A stretch of 10,325 bases of DNA from Pseudomonadota bacterium (GCA_023430775.1 JAEYYY010000066.1:1-10325), one strand, 5' to 3'. Numbered from the stretch's first letter, positions 1 to 5,864 are shown. Program-made: numbers and translations. The notes: a model not told the origin generated them from the sequence alone.

Positions 1-1031
1 CCGGTCGCCGAGGTGTCGGGCACCGCCGCGGCCTTCGCGGCGCCGGGCTCTCGCTCGGGCAGCGGGATGAATGGATGGCGATAGCGCGCGCCCTCGAGCG
101 TGGCCATCTGCGCGGGCGTGATCTCCACCGCCGCGGCGACATCGGCGCCCCCGATCGCCGCCGCGAACTTGTCGGCCAGCTCGCGCGCGACGATCAGGTA
201 CTCGTTGCCGTCCTTGGGGTTCGGAACTGCGACGTAGGTGAACGCCGGGTGCGCGACGACCGCGAGGATCGCGGGCAGCGTCCATGGCGTGGTCGTCCAG
301 ATCACGAGCGACAGCTGCTTGCCCTCGAGCCTGCCGTCCAGCTTGCCGCGCCAGTCCTCCTCGACGAGCGGGAACCGGACGTAGACCGAGGGCGAGGTGT
401 GATCGCGATACTCGATCTCGGCCTCGGCGAGCGCCGTGCGATCGCGCGGGCACCACTGCACCGGCTTGCGACCGCGATACAGGTAGCCGTCGCGCGCGAA
501 CTTGGCGAGCGCGCGCGCGATCGTGGCCTCGTACGAGTGATCGAGCGTGAGGTAAGGATCGGCCCAGTCACCGAACACGCCGAGGCGCTTGAACTCGGTC
601 TTCTGGGTCTCGACCCACTTCATCGCGAACGCCTTGCACGCGGCGCGGAACTCGGCCGGCGACAGCGAGGAGCGCTTCGGTCCGAGCTCGCGCTCGACCG
701 CCAGCTCGATCGGCAGGCCGTGGGTATCCCAGCCCGGCACGAACGGCGTGCGGAAGCCCATCATCGACCGCGACTTGACGACGATGTCCTTGAGGATCTT
801 GTTGAGGATGTGGCCGTAGTGGATGTTGCCGTTCGAGTACGGCGGGCCATCGTGGAAGATGAACGGCGGCGCCTTCGCGCGCGCGCTCTGAATCTGCTGG
901 TAGAGGCCGCGCTGCTCCCACGCGGCAAGGATCTCCGGCTCGCGCTTGGCGAGATCACCCTTCATCGGAAACGGCGTGTCCGGGAGGATCACCGTGTCCT
1001 TGTACTTGCTCTTCGGAGCGTCACCCGACAT
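1..1031 (-). CDS. ileS: Isoleucyl-tRNA synthetase, N-terminal 343 residues (C-terminus outside window)
   Basis: This cytoplasmic class I aminoacyl-tRNA synthetase charges tRNA-Ile with isoleucine. The frame is open from the ATG at 1031 to the left edge. The Rossmann-fold signature is DGPPYSNGNIHYGH (residues 61-74, HIGH motif as HYGH), followed by PGWDTHGLPIE (about 99-109), typical of IleRS. The CP1 editing domain begins near residue 200 and carries WTTTPWTLPA (245-254). The next residue is Ile255, where characterised IleRS enzymes have Asn. An Ala-rich stretch (about 329-343) follows the HPF block (319-321), probably a lineage-specific insertion in CP1. The KMSKS and anticodon-binding regions lie outside the window. 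No Shine-Dalgarno is visible before the ATG; a TATGGT box lies 9 nt upstream. The gene is divergent from the dCMP deaminase. The family call is very secure. Confidence 0.97.
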   Translation of the reverse strand, partial: MSGDAPKSKYKDTVILPDTPFPMKGDLAKREPEILAAWEQRGLYQQIQSARAKAPPFIFHDGPPYSNGNIHYGHILNKILKDIVVKSRSMMGFRTPFVPGWDTHGLPIELAVERELGPKRSSLSPAEFRAACKAFAMKWVETQKTEFKRLGVFGDWADPYLTLDHSYEATIARALAKFARDGYLYRGRKPVQWCPRDRTALAEAEIEYRDHTSPSVYVRFPLVEEDWRGKLDGRLEGKQLSLVIWTTTPWTLPAILAVVAHPAFTYVAVPNPKDGNEYLIVARELADKFAAAIGGADVAAAVEITPAQMATLEGARYRHPFIPLPEREPGAAKAAAVPDTSAT

Positions 1032-1040
1032 CGGACGCGG

Positions 1041-1046
1041 ACCATA
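1041..1046 (-). promoter_or_regulatory. Candidate -10 box of ileS
   Basis: On the minus strand the sequence reads TATGGT, 9 nt before the ileS ATG, with no Shine-Dalgarno between. This would give a leader of only about 2 nt. No convincing -35 is seen. It lies 5 bp from the oppositely oriented -10-like box of the dCMP deaminase gene. Inferred from the spacing pattern shared with other genes in the window. Confidence 0.4.
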
Positions 1047-1051
1047 GCAGG

Positions 1052-1057
1052 TACGAT
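1052..1057 (+). promoter_or_regulatory. Candidate -10 box of the dCMP deaminase gene (leaderless start)
   Basis: TACGAT lies exactly 6 nt before the ATG at 1064, which would place the transcription start at the start codon. The TANNNT plus 6-7 nt arrangement is a known hallmark of leaderless bacterial genes. No -35 consensus is evident. Confidence 0.5.
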
Positions 1058-1063
1058 GCCGGC

Positions 1064-1531
1064 ATGTCCGAAGGCACCCGTGCATCGTGGGACGAGTACT
1101 TCATGAGCATCGCGCAGGTGGTGTCGACGCGATCCACCTGCCCGCGCAAGTACGTCGGTGCCGTGATCGTTCGCAACCGTACGATCCTGTCGACCGGCTA
1201 CAACGGCTCGATCCGCGGCATGCCGCATTGCTCGGACGTCGGGCACATGATGGAGGAAGGCCACTGCGTCGCGACGATCCACGCCGAGGCGAACGCGATC
1301 ATCCAGGCCGCGCGCAACGGCGTGAACATCGACGGCGGCACCAACTACGTCACCGCGAGCCCGTGCTGGAGCTGTTTCAAGCAGCTCGCGAACGCCGGGA
1401 TCACTCGCATCTGCTACGGCGAGTTCTATCGCGACGATCGGATCTTCGAGATCGCGAAGCAGATCGACATCGAGCTCGTACACGTGCCACTACCGGGAGT
1501 TGCGCTGCCGAAATTGCCTTCACCGGAGTGA
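1064..1531 (+). CDS. dCMP deaminase (ComEB-type zinc deaminase)
   Basis: This 155-aa cytosine deaminase-fold enzyme is predicted to convert dCMP to dUMP, feeding thymidylate synthesis in the cytoplasm. The zinc signature is complete: HAEAN (73-77) supplies the His ligand and catalytic Glu75, and SPCWSC (99-104) supplies ligands Cys101 and Cys104. The block GYNGSIRGMPHC (45-56) before the HAE motif is characteristic of the dCMP deaminase/ComEB group rather than CMP/dCMP-unrelated tRNA or guanine deaminases. Further cysteines at 26, 56 and 68 could form a second metal site, as in phage T4 dCMP deaminase. Length is normal. The ATG at 1064 is chosen because the protein aligns from there and a TACGAT box lies 6 nt upstream; no Shine-Dalgarno is obvious. 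It is divergent from ileS with a 32-bp gap. Confidence 0.93.
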   Translation: MSEGTRASWDEYFMSIAQVVSTRSTCPRKYVGAVIVRNRTILSTGYNGSIRGMPHCSDVGHMMEEGHCVATIHAEANAIIQAARNGVNIDGGTNYVTASPCWSCFKQLANAGITRICYGEFYRDDRIFEIAKQIDIELVHVPLPGVALPKLPSPE

Positions 1532-1637
1532 GGTATCCGGTAGGTGTCCGGAGTGCGGACAGAGACAGGTGTTCAGTAGTGATGTGCGATCGCCCCTACC
1601 GATTCTTCATCGACAGGCGATTGTTGGATTGGAAAGG

Positions 1638-1667
1638 TTGCCGACGGTCAGACCCCTCGCCTAGCCT
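1638..1667 (+). promoter_or_regulatory. Candidate promoter of the M15 peptidase gene
   Basis: TTGCCG (1638-1643) and TAGCCT (1662-1667) are separated by 18 bp, and the -10-like box ends 10 nt before the ATG at 1678. No Shine-Dalgarno is present between. Both hexamers are imperfect, so this rests mainly on position. Confidence 0.35.
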
Positions 1668-1677
1668 GTTCGTCCCC

Positions 1678-2418
1678 ATGCGGTCGTTAGCAGTGCTTAT
1701 CGGCGCATTGATGTTGTTCGCGGCGGCACCGGTGGCGGCGGACGGCATGGACGGAAAGCCGCTTCCGGATCGGATCACGTCGGCGAAGAAGAAGAAGTCG
1801 GCGCCCAAGGCGAAGTCGCGTGGCGGCAAGCGCCGGCCGCGAGGCTTCTCCGGTGCCAACGCGCCGAAGTCGTCGTACCGCACCACGCCGCTCGAGAAGC
1901 CGTCGGGCAACCTCAACATCAAGGCTGCGAACCAGGGCGTCGAGCTCCAGGTCAAGCTCTACAAGAAGGACGGCAGCCTCGACAACGCGGCGCTGGCCAA
2001 GCTCGACGACATGTTCCGCTGCCTCGCCACCGGTGAGGTCCGCGCGATCGATCCCACGATCTACGAGAACCTGTCGCGCATCCAGGATCACTACGAGGGC
2101 AAGCAGATCGAGATGTACTCGTCGTTCCGGTACACGGATCGCAGCTCGAGCCGGCACTTCCACGCCTCGGCGGTGGACTTCAAGATCCCGGGCATCTCGA
2201 TCTACGAGATCAAGAAGTTCGCGGAGACGCTCGATACCGGCCACATGGGCATCGGCATCTATCCGCGCGGCCAGTTCCTCCACATCGACGTCCGCGCGCC
2301 GGGCGAGCCGAGCTTCCGGTGGACCGATTACTCGGGTCCCGCGAAGGTGTTCCCGTCGAAGAAGAAGACCAAGCGCAAGCCCGGTCGCACGCAGCCGGCG
2401 CGCAAGCCAGTCTCGTAG
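1678..2418 (+). CDS. Exported YcbK/MepK-like murein endopeptidase (DUF882, M15 fold)
   Basis: This 246-aa protein begins with a signal peptide: Arg2, a hydrophobic core (about 4-17) and likely cleavage after Ala21 (VAA before Asp22). A long Lys/Arg-rich linker follows (about 36-56). The catalytic domain (about 75-225) holds the M15 zinc pattern SRHFHASAVD (158-167), giving His160 and Asp167, and LHID (201-204), giving His202. The Gly usual inside the first motif is Ala163. E. coli MepK (YcbK) of this family cleaves 3-3 crosslinks in peptidoglycan; the same periplasmic role is inferred here. The last 20 residues are again Lys/Arg-rich (from about 227), perhaps binding anionic wall or envelope polymers. 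The ATG at 1678 is chosen because it directly precedes the signal peptide; an in-frame extension upstream is not protein-like. The gap to the rhodanese gene is 20 bp. Confidence 0.88.
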   Translation: MRSLAVLIGALMLFAAAPVAADGMDGKPLPDRITSAKKKKSAPKAKSRGGKRRPRGFSGANAPKSSYRTTPLEKPSGNLNIKAANQGVELQVKLYKKDGSLDNAALAKLDDMFRCLATGEVRAIDPTIYENLSRIQDHYEGKQIEMYSSFRYTDRSSSRHFHASAVDFKIPGISIYEIKKFAETLDTGHMGIGIYPRGQFLHIDVRAPGEPSFRWTDYSGPAKVFPSKKKTKRKPGRTQPARKPVS

Positions 2419-2425
2419 GGCTTGG

Positions 2426-2431
2426 TACAGT
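2426..2431 (+). promoter_or_regulatory. Candidate -10 box of the rhodanese gene (leaderless start)
   Basis: TACAGT lies 7 nt before the ATG at 2439, with no Shine-Dalgarno between. If used, the rhodanese has its own leaderless transcript despite being only 20 bp behind the peptidase gene. No -35 is recognised. Confidence 0.45.
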
Positions 2432-2438
2432 CGTCGGC

Positions 2439-2774
2439 ATGGACGACGCCGCCGACATCCCCGCCCTCACCGTCCAGGAAGTTCACGGCCGCCTGGGCAC
2501 GCCGGACTTCCACGTGTTCGACAACAACGGCGCCGGGCGCTGGAAGCGCTCGCACGTGCCGGGCGCGAAGAACCTCAACGCCTACAGCTTCGATCGTCAC
2601 GATCTGCCCGAGAACGATCAGGCGACGCTGGTCTTCTACTGCTCGGGCCCCGGTTGACACAGCTGCCACGCGGGCGCCGGGCGCGCTCGTGAGCTTGGCT
2701 ACGACCACGTGTTCGTGATGCCGGATGGCATCGCCGGCTGGGAGAGAGCGAAGCTCCCCGTCGAGTCCGGTTAG
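2439..2774 (+). CDS. Single-domain rhodanese, probable selenoprotein (in-frame TGA read as Sec73)
   Basis: Rhodaneses carry sulfane sulfur on an active-site thiol and act in cytoplasmic sulfur transfer. The frame from the ATG at 2439 encodes a compact rhodanese domain: an N-terminal VQEVHGRL helix (12-19), FHVFDNN strand (24-30), HVPGAKNLN (39-47), the active-site strand LVFYC (64-68), then SGPG, TGA at 2655-2657, and HSCHAGAGRARELGY (74-88). It ends with VMPDGIAGW (93-101). All parts of the fold lie in one frame either side of the TGA, giving 111 aa to the TAG at 2772. Without readthrough the protein would stop at 72 aa and lose half the active-site loop and the C-terminal helix. The TGA sits where relatives with a YC-x4-C loop have the second Cys, as expected for selenocysteine. 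A SECIS-like hairpin follows at 2669-2691. Sec-containing rhodanese-like proteins are known from selenoproteome surveys. A nonsense mutation or sequencing error is the alternative. Confidence 0.82.
2669..2691 (+). promoter_or_regulatory. SECIS-like hairpin for selenocysteine insertion
   Basis: A 9-bp uninterrupted stem pairs 2669-2677 with 2683-2691 (two G-U pairs) and closes a 5-nt loop CGGGC (2678-2682) with G at the second loop position. Exactly 20 nt separate the TGA from the loop. Bacterial SECIS elements lie within the coding region just after UGA, with a loop roughly 16-37 nt downstream and a G among the first loop bases, so this fits. A weaker outer helix pairs 2665-2668 with 2696-2699. 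High local GC means such hairpins can arise by chance. Confidence 0.6.
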
Positions 2775-3076
2775 AGACCGAGCGCCTTGGTGACGCGCTT
2801 GACGACCTCCATCTCGAGCGGCGACAGCTTGCCGTCGGCGGACGCGGCATCGACAAGCTGACCGACGATGACCTGCCGCTCCTCGGCGGGGAGCTGCTTC
2901 ACCATCGCGGTGGCCTCGTCGATCCCTTCGAGGTCGTGGACACTGCGTTTCTCGGTATCGGAGAGCCCGAGCGACGTCATCATGCCGTCGAGGAACGCCT
3001 TCTCCTCGTCGGTCATCATGCCGTCGGCAACGAGCACCTTGGACACCACGAGGCACTTGGCGACGTTCGCGTTCAC
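2771..3076 (-). CDS. TerB-like (tellurite-resistance B fold) small helical protein
   Basis: This 101-aa acidic protein consists of helices with two copies of the TerB signature, an Asp-Gly turn followed by Ser/Thr and Glu: ADGMMTDEEKAFL (17-29) and ADGKLSPLEMEVV (80-92). TerB-domain proteins are small helical bundles that can bind divalent metal. Apart from ter-operon members their roles are mostly unknown, so no tellurite role should be assumed. The start is GTG at 3076; TAGAGT lies 6 nt upstream and no usable Shine-Dalgarno is present. Its TAA stop overlaps by 2 bp the TAG of the convergent rhodanese, so neither gene has room for its own terminator. No signal peptide or membrane segment is visible. 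Confidence 0.85.
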   Translation of the reverse strand: MNANVAKCLVVSKVLVADGMMTDEEKAFLDGMMTSLGLSDTEKRSVHDLEGIDEATAMVKQLPAEERQVIVGQLVDAASADGKLSPLEMEVVKRVTKALGL

Positions 3077-3082
3077 CCCCGG

Positions 3083-3088
3083 ACTCTA
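3083..3088 (-). promoter_or_regulatory. Candidate -10 box of the TerB-like gene (leaderless start)
   Basis: On the minus strand TAGAGT lies exactly 6 nt before the GTG start at 3076. The G-run between them is not a plausible ribosome binding site at that distance. The arrangement matches the boxes before the dCMP deaminase and rhodanese genes. Confidence 0.45.
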
Positions 3089-3241
3089 CCCCAGGGGCAC
3101 CCTCTCGCCGTGCAGCTTGCTGGCGAGGTTCGCGCACAGGTCGCCGTGATTCGACAAGGGCGCCGCTTGTTGCGAGACCTGGCGCCATGGCGGCTTGCCG
3201 AGCGCAGCGAGGCCCCTCTGACCACATTTTTTGGAGGCCAT
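3086..3241 (-). CDS. Possible small protein, 51 aa, function unknown
   Basis: An ATG at 3241 opens a 51-aa frame 11 bp downstream of the aldo/keto-reductase-like stop codon, so it could be a third gene of that operon. The predicted protein is basic with two cysteines (Cys6, Cys36) and no membrane segment or recognised domain. It begins MASKKCGQRGLAALG and ends GERVPLG. There is no clear Shine-Dalgarno, and its stop overlaps the -10-like box of the TerB-like gene. The frame stays open upstream through an antisense frame of the AKR gene, which lowers its weight. I do not recognise it; it may be intergenic sequence. Confidence 0.25.
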   Translation of the reverse strand: MASKKCGQRGLAALGKPPWRQVSQQAAPLSNHGDLCANLASKLHGERVPLG

Positions 3242-3252
3242 GCCGACGTGAC

Positions 3253-4038
3253 TCAGCCGTCCACGGCAGGGCAAAACGACCGCATCCACGCGTCTTCGTC
3301 CGCCGTCAGCGCGCCCCGCTCGAGCGCCCGCAAGTTCTCGTCGAGCTGCTGCGTGCTCGCGGGTCCGGTCAGCGTGACGTCGACGTCGGGATTCGACAGG
3401 CACCAGCGATAGCAATCACCGGCCGTCATCACCTGACCGTCCCAGCCGCGCGGTGCCTTGAGGAGCTTGCGCCAGCTCGTCGCCGTGTACGCGACGATGT
3501 TCGGCTTGCGCTTCGCGAGGTGCGGGAAGATGTCGCGCTCGGCGCCGGGGTGGGCGGCGTTGTAGCGGATCATCAACAGGTCGAGGATCGAGTCCTCGGC
3601 CAGCCGGCCCGCACGTGGCCGATCGTGGATCGACACCGCGAGCACGCGCGCCTTGCCGCTCTCCTTGAGGTGAAGGAGCTCCTTCTCGGTGGCCGCGGTC
3701 AGCGCGGAGCCGACGCCGAGCCACATCAGCTGGAACACGTCGATGTAGTCGACGCCGAGCTTCGTCAGCAGCCGCTCGGCGGTGCGCCGCACGCTGCCGC
3801 CGAAGTAGCCGACCGTCGGTCCCGCCGCGATCACGATGTTGTCGCGATCGCGCGCGATCGCGTCCCGCAGCGGCTTCGCCATCTTCCCGCGCGGGGTCAG
3901 GTAGACGTAGTTGATGCCGCGATCGAACGCGCTGCGGATGCCGGCCTCCTCGATCCCGTAGTTCGCCGCCAGCCCGAGGCGGAACACCTTCTTGTCGACG
4001 CCACGCAGCTGTCGATACAGAAACTCGTCCGACGCCAT
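3253..4038 (-). CDS. Aldo/keto-reductase-fold protein lacking the usual catalytic tetrad
   Basis: The 261-aa protein follows the AKR (beta/alpha)8 order: RLGLAANYG (20-28), AFDRGINYVY (37-46), NIVIAAGP (67-74), LGVDYIDVFQLMW (94-106), then a cofactor-side half with LLMIRYNAAHPGAERDIFP (154-172), TATSW (185-189) and a C-terminal block CLSNPDVDVTLTGPAS (213-228) resembling the NADP-binding end. Positions that in active AKRs hold the tetrad look substituted: Asp of the N-F-x-D-T-A strand is Tyr46, the Lys strand ends in AAG (71-73), and the His of the D-x-x-x-x-H strand is Met105. It is shorter than typical AKRs (over 300 aa). It may be a non-catalytic member or use different chemistry. The gene lies 12 bp behind mtfA, with a GGAG Shine-Dalgarno (4046-4049) 7 nt before the ATG, indicating an operon. 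Fold call secure, reaction unknown. Confidence 0.85.
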   Translation of the reverse strand: MASDEFLYRQLRGVDKKVFRLGLAANYGIEEAGIRSAFDRGINYVYLTPRGKMAKPLRDAIARDRDNIVIAAGPTVGYFGGSVRRTAERLLTKLGVDYIDVFQLMWLGVGSALTAATEKELLHLKESGKARVLAVSIHDRPRAGRLAEDSILDLLMIRYNAAHPGAERDIFPHLAKRKPNIVAYTATSWRKLLKAPRGWDGQVMTAGDCYRWCLSNPDVDVTLTGPASTQQLDENLRALERGALTADEDAWMRSFCPAVDG

Positions 4039-4050
4039 GCCTCTACTCCA

Positions 4051-4851
4051 TCACGAAACCACGAGAGCGGGTTCGGGCGCCGCGAAGTCGAACGGCGCGA
4101 TGCGATAGAACCCGGCGAGCGCCTCGTACAGCTGCGGGTGCTCGAGCGCGAGGGCCGCCGGCCGGCAGAAGAACGTCTCGGTCGCGACCGCGAAGAACTC
4201 GGCCTCGTTGGTCGCGCCGTAGCTGTCCATCAGCGTCGGCTGGCCCCGCTCCACCGCCTCGCGATGGCGCCTGTACGCGGCACTGCAGACCTCGGCCCAC
4301 CGCCGGCGCGCCTTGCGATCCGGCAGCGGCGGCGTGCCATCGACGGCGCCGTTCGCCATGTCGAGCTTGTGCGCGAGCTCGTGGAACACGACGTTGCCCG
4401 ACGTGATCTCGTGACCACCGGCGAGCACGGCATCCCACGCCAGCACGACCGGACCGCCGAGCATCGCCTCGCCATGGATCCACGCGCCGTGGCGCTCCAT
4501 CACGCGCGGCTGCTCGAAGAAGCTCAGCGGCCGCGGCGCGGTGCGCACGGTCGACGGGTAGACGATGATCGAATCGACATCGCGATACAGCTCCGCCTCG
4601 CGCTCGAGGATCAGGATGCACGCCTGCGCGGCGATCGTGACCTTGACCTCGTCGTCGATCTCCAGGCCGCCGGCACCTTCCCAGTGCTTCTCGGCGACGA
4701 AGACCTGAACCAGCTCGCGCAGCCGCGCTCGTCTTTCGGGGTCGAGGCGGCGGGCGATCGCGACGTGCTCGTCGATGATCGCGTCCCAGTGCGGCGGGAA
4801 CGGTGTCGCCAGAATTCGCCGGCGGCGGCGGTCTTTCAGCCAGCGAAGCAT
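4051..4851 (-). CDS. mtfA: MtfA-type zinc metallopeptidase (M90 family)
   Basis: This 266-aa protein matches the MtfA family. E. coli MtfA is a cytosolic aminopeptidase that also binds the glucose repressor Mlc. The zinc motif HELAHKLD (157-164) gives ligands His157 and His161 and catalytic Glu158. The third ligand is probably Glu218 within AEFFAV (217-222). Other family blocks are IIVYPS (95-100), GPVVLAWD (133-140) and a C-terminal FYRIAPF (248-254). The substrate or repressor partner here is unknown. The ATG at 4851 is preferred because MLRWLKDRRR resembles the family N-terminus. A GTG 27 codons upstream would add repetitive, non-protein-like sequence. AGG lies 8 nt before the ATG, a weak Shine-Dalgarno. 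The 133 bp before it (4852-4984) contain repeated GATCGG words and a 7-bp-stem hairpin (4895-4918), but no gene. Confidence 0.88.
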   Translation of the reverse strand: MLRWLKDRRRRRILATPFPPHWDAIIDEHVAIARRLDPERRARLRELVQVFVAEKHWEGAGGLEIDDEVKVTIAAQACILILEREAELYRDVDSIIVYPSTVRTAPRPLSFFEQPRVMERHGAWIHGEAMLGGPVVLAWDAVLAGGHEITSGNVVFHELAHKLDMANGAVDGTPPLPDRKARRRWAEVCSAAYRRHREAVERGQPTLMDSYGATNEAEFFAVATETFFCRPAALALEHPQLYEALAGFYRIAPFDFAAPEPALVVS

Positions 4852-4984
4852 GGGGGCAACCTGGAGTCGCGCCTGGGGAACCGCGACTACGCCGATCGGG
4901 CAGGCTGGCACGCCCGATGCGCCGATCGGCACCGTCGCCGCGAACGAAGGCGCCCAGATCGGGTGGCGGCCGCGATCGCTGCGT

Positions 4985-5398
4985 TCAGTGGGCCGCGTTG
5001 CGCCGCGCGAGCCCGGTCCCGATCATCGCGCCACCGCCGACCAGCATGATCACGCCCAGCTTGAGGAACAGGAAGCCGAGGAACCCGACGCCGGCGACCA
5101 TCGCGATCAGTCCGCCGTAGATCAGATGCAGCCCCGACTGCGAGAGCCCCGCGCGCTCCGCTTGCGAGAAGTGCGACGCCGCATCGCCACCGCCGGTGAG
5201 CAACGCGAGCTCGGCGCGATGCGAGCACGGCTGGCAGCGATAGCCCATGCCGACCACATCGGCCTTCGCGAGCGGCACGGTCGCGCGACATACCACGCAG
5301 GTCACCTGCCCTGCCGCATCGACCACCGCGCCCACGGGACGCTGGAGCGCCTCCGCCGGGATGTATGGGGCGGGATGATTGTTGTCGTCGCGGAACAT
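4985..5398 (-). CDS. Zinc-ribbon protein with two C-terminal membrane helices, function unknown
   Basis: The 137-aa product begins with a polar N-terminus, then a four-cysteine zinc ribbon made of CVVC (34-37) and CQPC (55-58). A linker (about 60-85) follows, then two hydrophobic segments (about 88-110 and 112-131) with a short Lys-containing turn at 113. The second is glycine-rich, ending GTGLARRN. By the positive-inside rule the ribbon and the Arg-rich C-terminus are probably cytoplasmic, with a helical hairpin in the membrane. I do not recognise the family. The frame is open a further 65 codons upstream, but that part lies in the repeat region and is Arg-rich and non-protein-like. The ATG at 5398, preceded by TACCAA at 7 nt, is therefore preferred. 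It is separated from mtfA by 133 bp on the same strand. Confidence 0.75.
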   Translation of the reverse strand: MFRDDNNHPAPYIPAEALQRPVGAVVDAAGQVTCVVCRATVPLAKADVVGMGYRCQPCSHRAELALLTGGGDAASHFSQAERAGLSQSGLHLIYGGLIAMVAGVGFLGFLFLKLGVIMLVGGGAMIGTGLARRNAAH

Positions 5399-5405
5399 GG
5401 CGCCG

Positions 5406-5411
5406 TTGGTA
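5406..5411 (-). promoter_or_regulatory. Candidate -10 box of the zinc-ribbon gene
   Basis: On the minus strand TACCAA lies 7 nt before the ATG at 5398, with no Shine-Dalgarno between. The same hexamer followed by CG occurs 6 nt before the NAD kinase GTG. Its sixth base is A instead of the usual T, so the call is tentative. Confidence 0.3.
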
Positions 5412-5681
5412 CCTCGCGGCCGCGCTCGGCGACCACGAAGTCGTGATGACAGCAACGAGGCGCGAGGTCTGTCGGCGAGCCCACGATCGTTACGCCGGCG
5501 CAAGGTCGCGGTTGGCGCGCAACCGCCCTGCAACAGCGCGCGCTCGTGGCTGGACGTTGTCAGAGGGTCGCCAACGCGCCAAGGCTTCGCCAAGCTTCGC
5601 CAAGGATGGGTCGATCCAGAGTCCGACGTCCCAAGCCCCCGCGTGTAGAGCGCTCGCCCACTCGTGGCAGCGCTTCAGCTT

Positions 5682-5864
5682 GGCGCGCAACCGCCGCCCT
5701 GTAACAGCGCTTGCCTGCAGCAGCGCTCGCCCTGCAACGTGCAACCGGAAGCAGGTGCAGATCAATCAGCTGGGCGCGCAACCGCCGCCCTGTAACTGCG
5801 CTTGCGCTGCAGCAGCGCTCGCCCTGAGCAGCGCTCGCCCTGCAACGTGCAACCGAGTGCAGAT
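5682..5864. repeat. Two approximately 91-bp direct repeats
   Basis: Copy A (5682-5772) and copy B (5773 to about 5864) both open with GGCGCGCAACCGCCGCCCTG. Both later contain GCAGCAGCGCTCGCCCTG and GCAACGTGCAACCG and end in GTGCAGAT. Copy B has an internal duplication of AGCAGCGCTCGCCCTG and a short deletion near its end. A shorter relative of the opening block occurs at about 5514. The word AGCGCTCGCC is the reverse complement of the core of the 6108-6285 array units. Confidence 0.8.

Noticed and set aside
75..1106. Long plus-strand ORF (343 aa)
   Set aside because: Arg/Asp-rich antisense frame of ileS; no domain, and ileS on the minus strand is unambiguous.
1546..1560. Terminator after the dCMP deaminase gene (GTCCG/CGGAC hairpin)
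   Set aside because: Only a 5-bp stem with no T-run; not better than chance in this composition.
1087..1677. N-terminal extension of the M15 peptidase frame through the dCMP deaminase gene
   Set aside because: The extension overlaps a certain gene in another frame, and the signal peptide begins at 1678.
2439..2657. Rhodanese as a plain pseudogene or 72-aa protein
   Set aside because: There is one TGA only, at a Cys-compatible position, with intact downstream frame and a SECIS-like hairpin; selenocysteine explains more, though a nonsense change cannot be excluded without the genome.
3187..5049. Plus-strand ORF of 620 aa
   Set aside because: It is antisense across the AKR-like and mtfA genes and has the Arg/Ala/His-rich composition of a GC-rich shadow frame.
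5399..5593. Upstream extension of the zinc-ribbon protein to 202 aa
   Set aside because: The added 65 residues are Arg-rich, lie partly in the inverted arm, and do not look like protein; the ATG at 5398 has a box at the expected distance.
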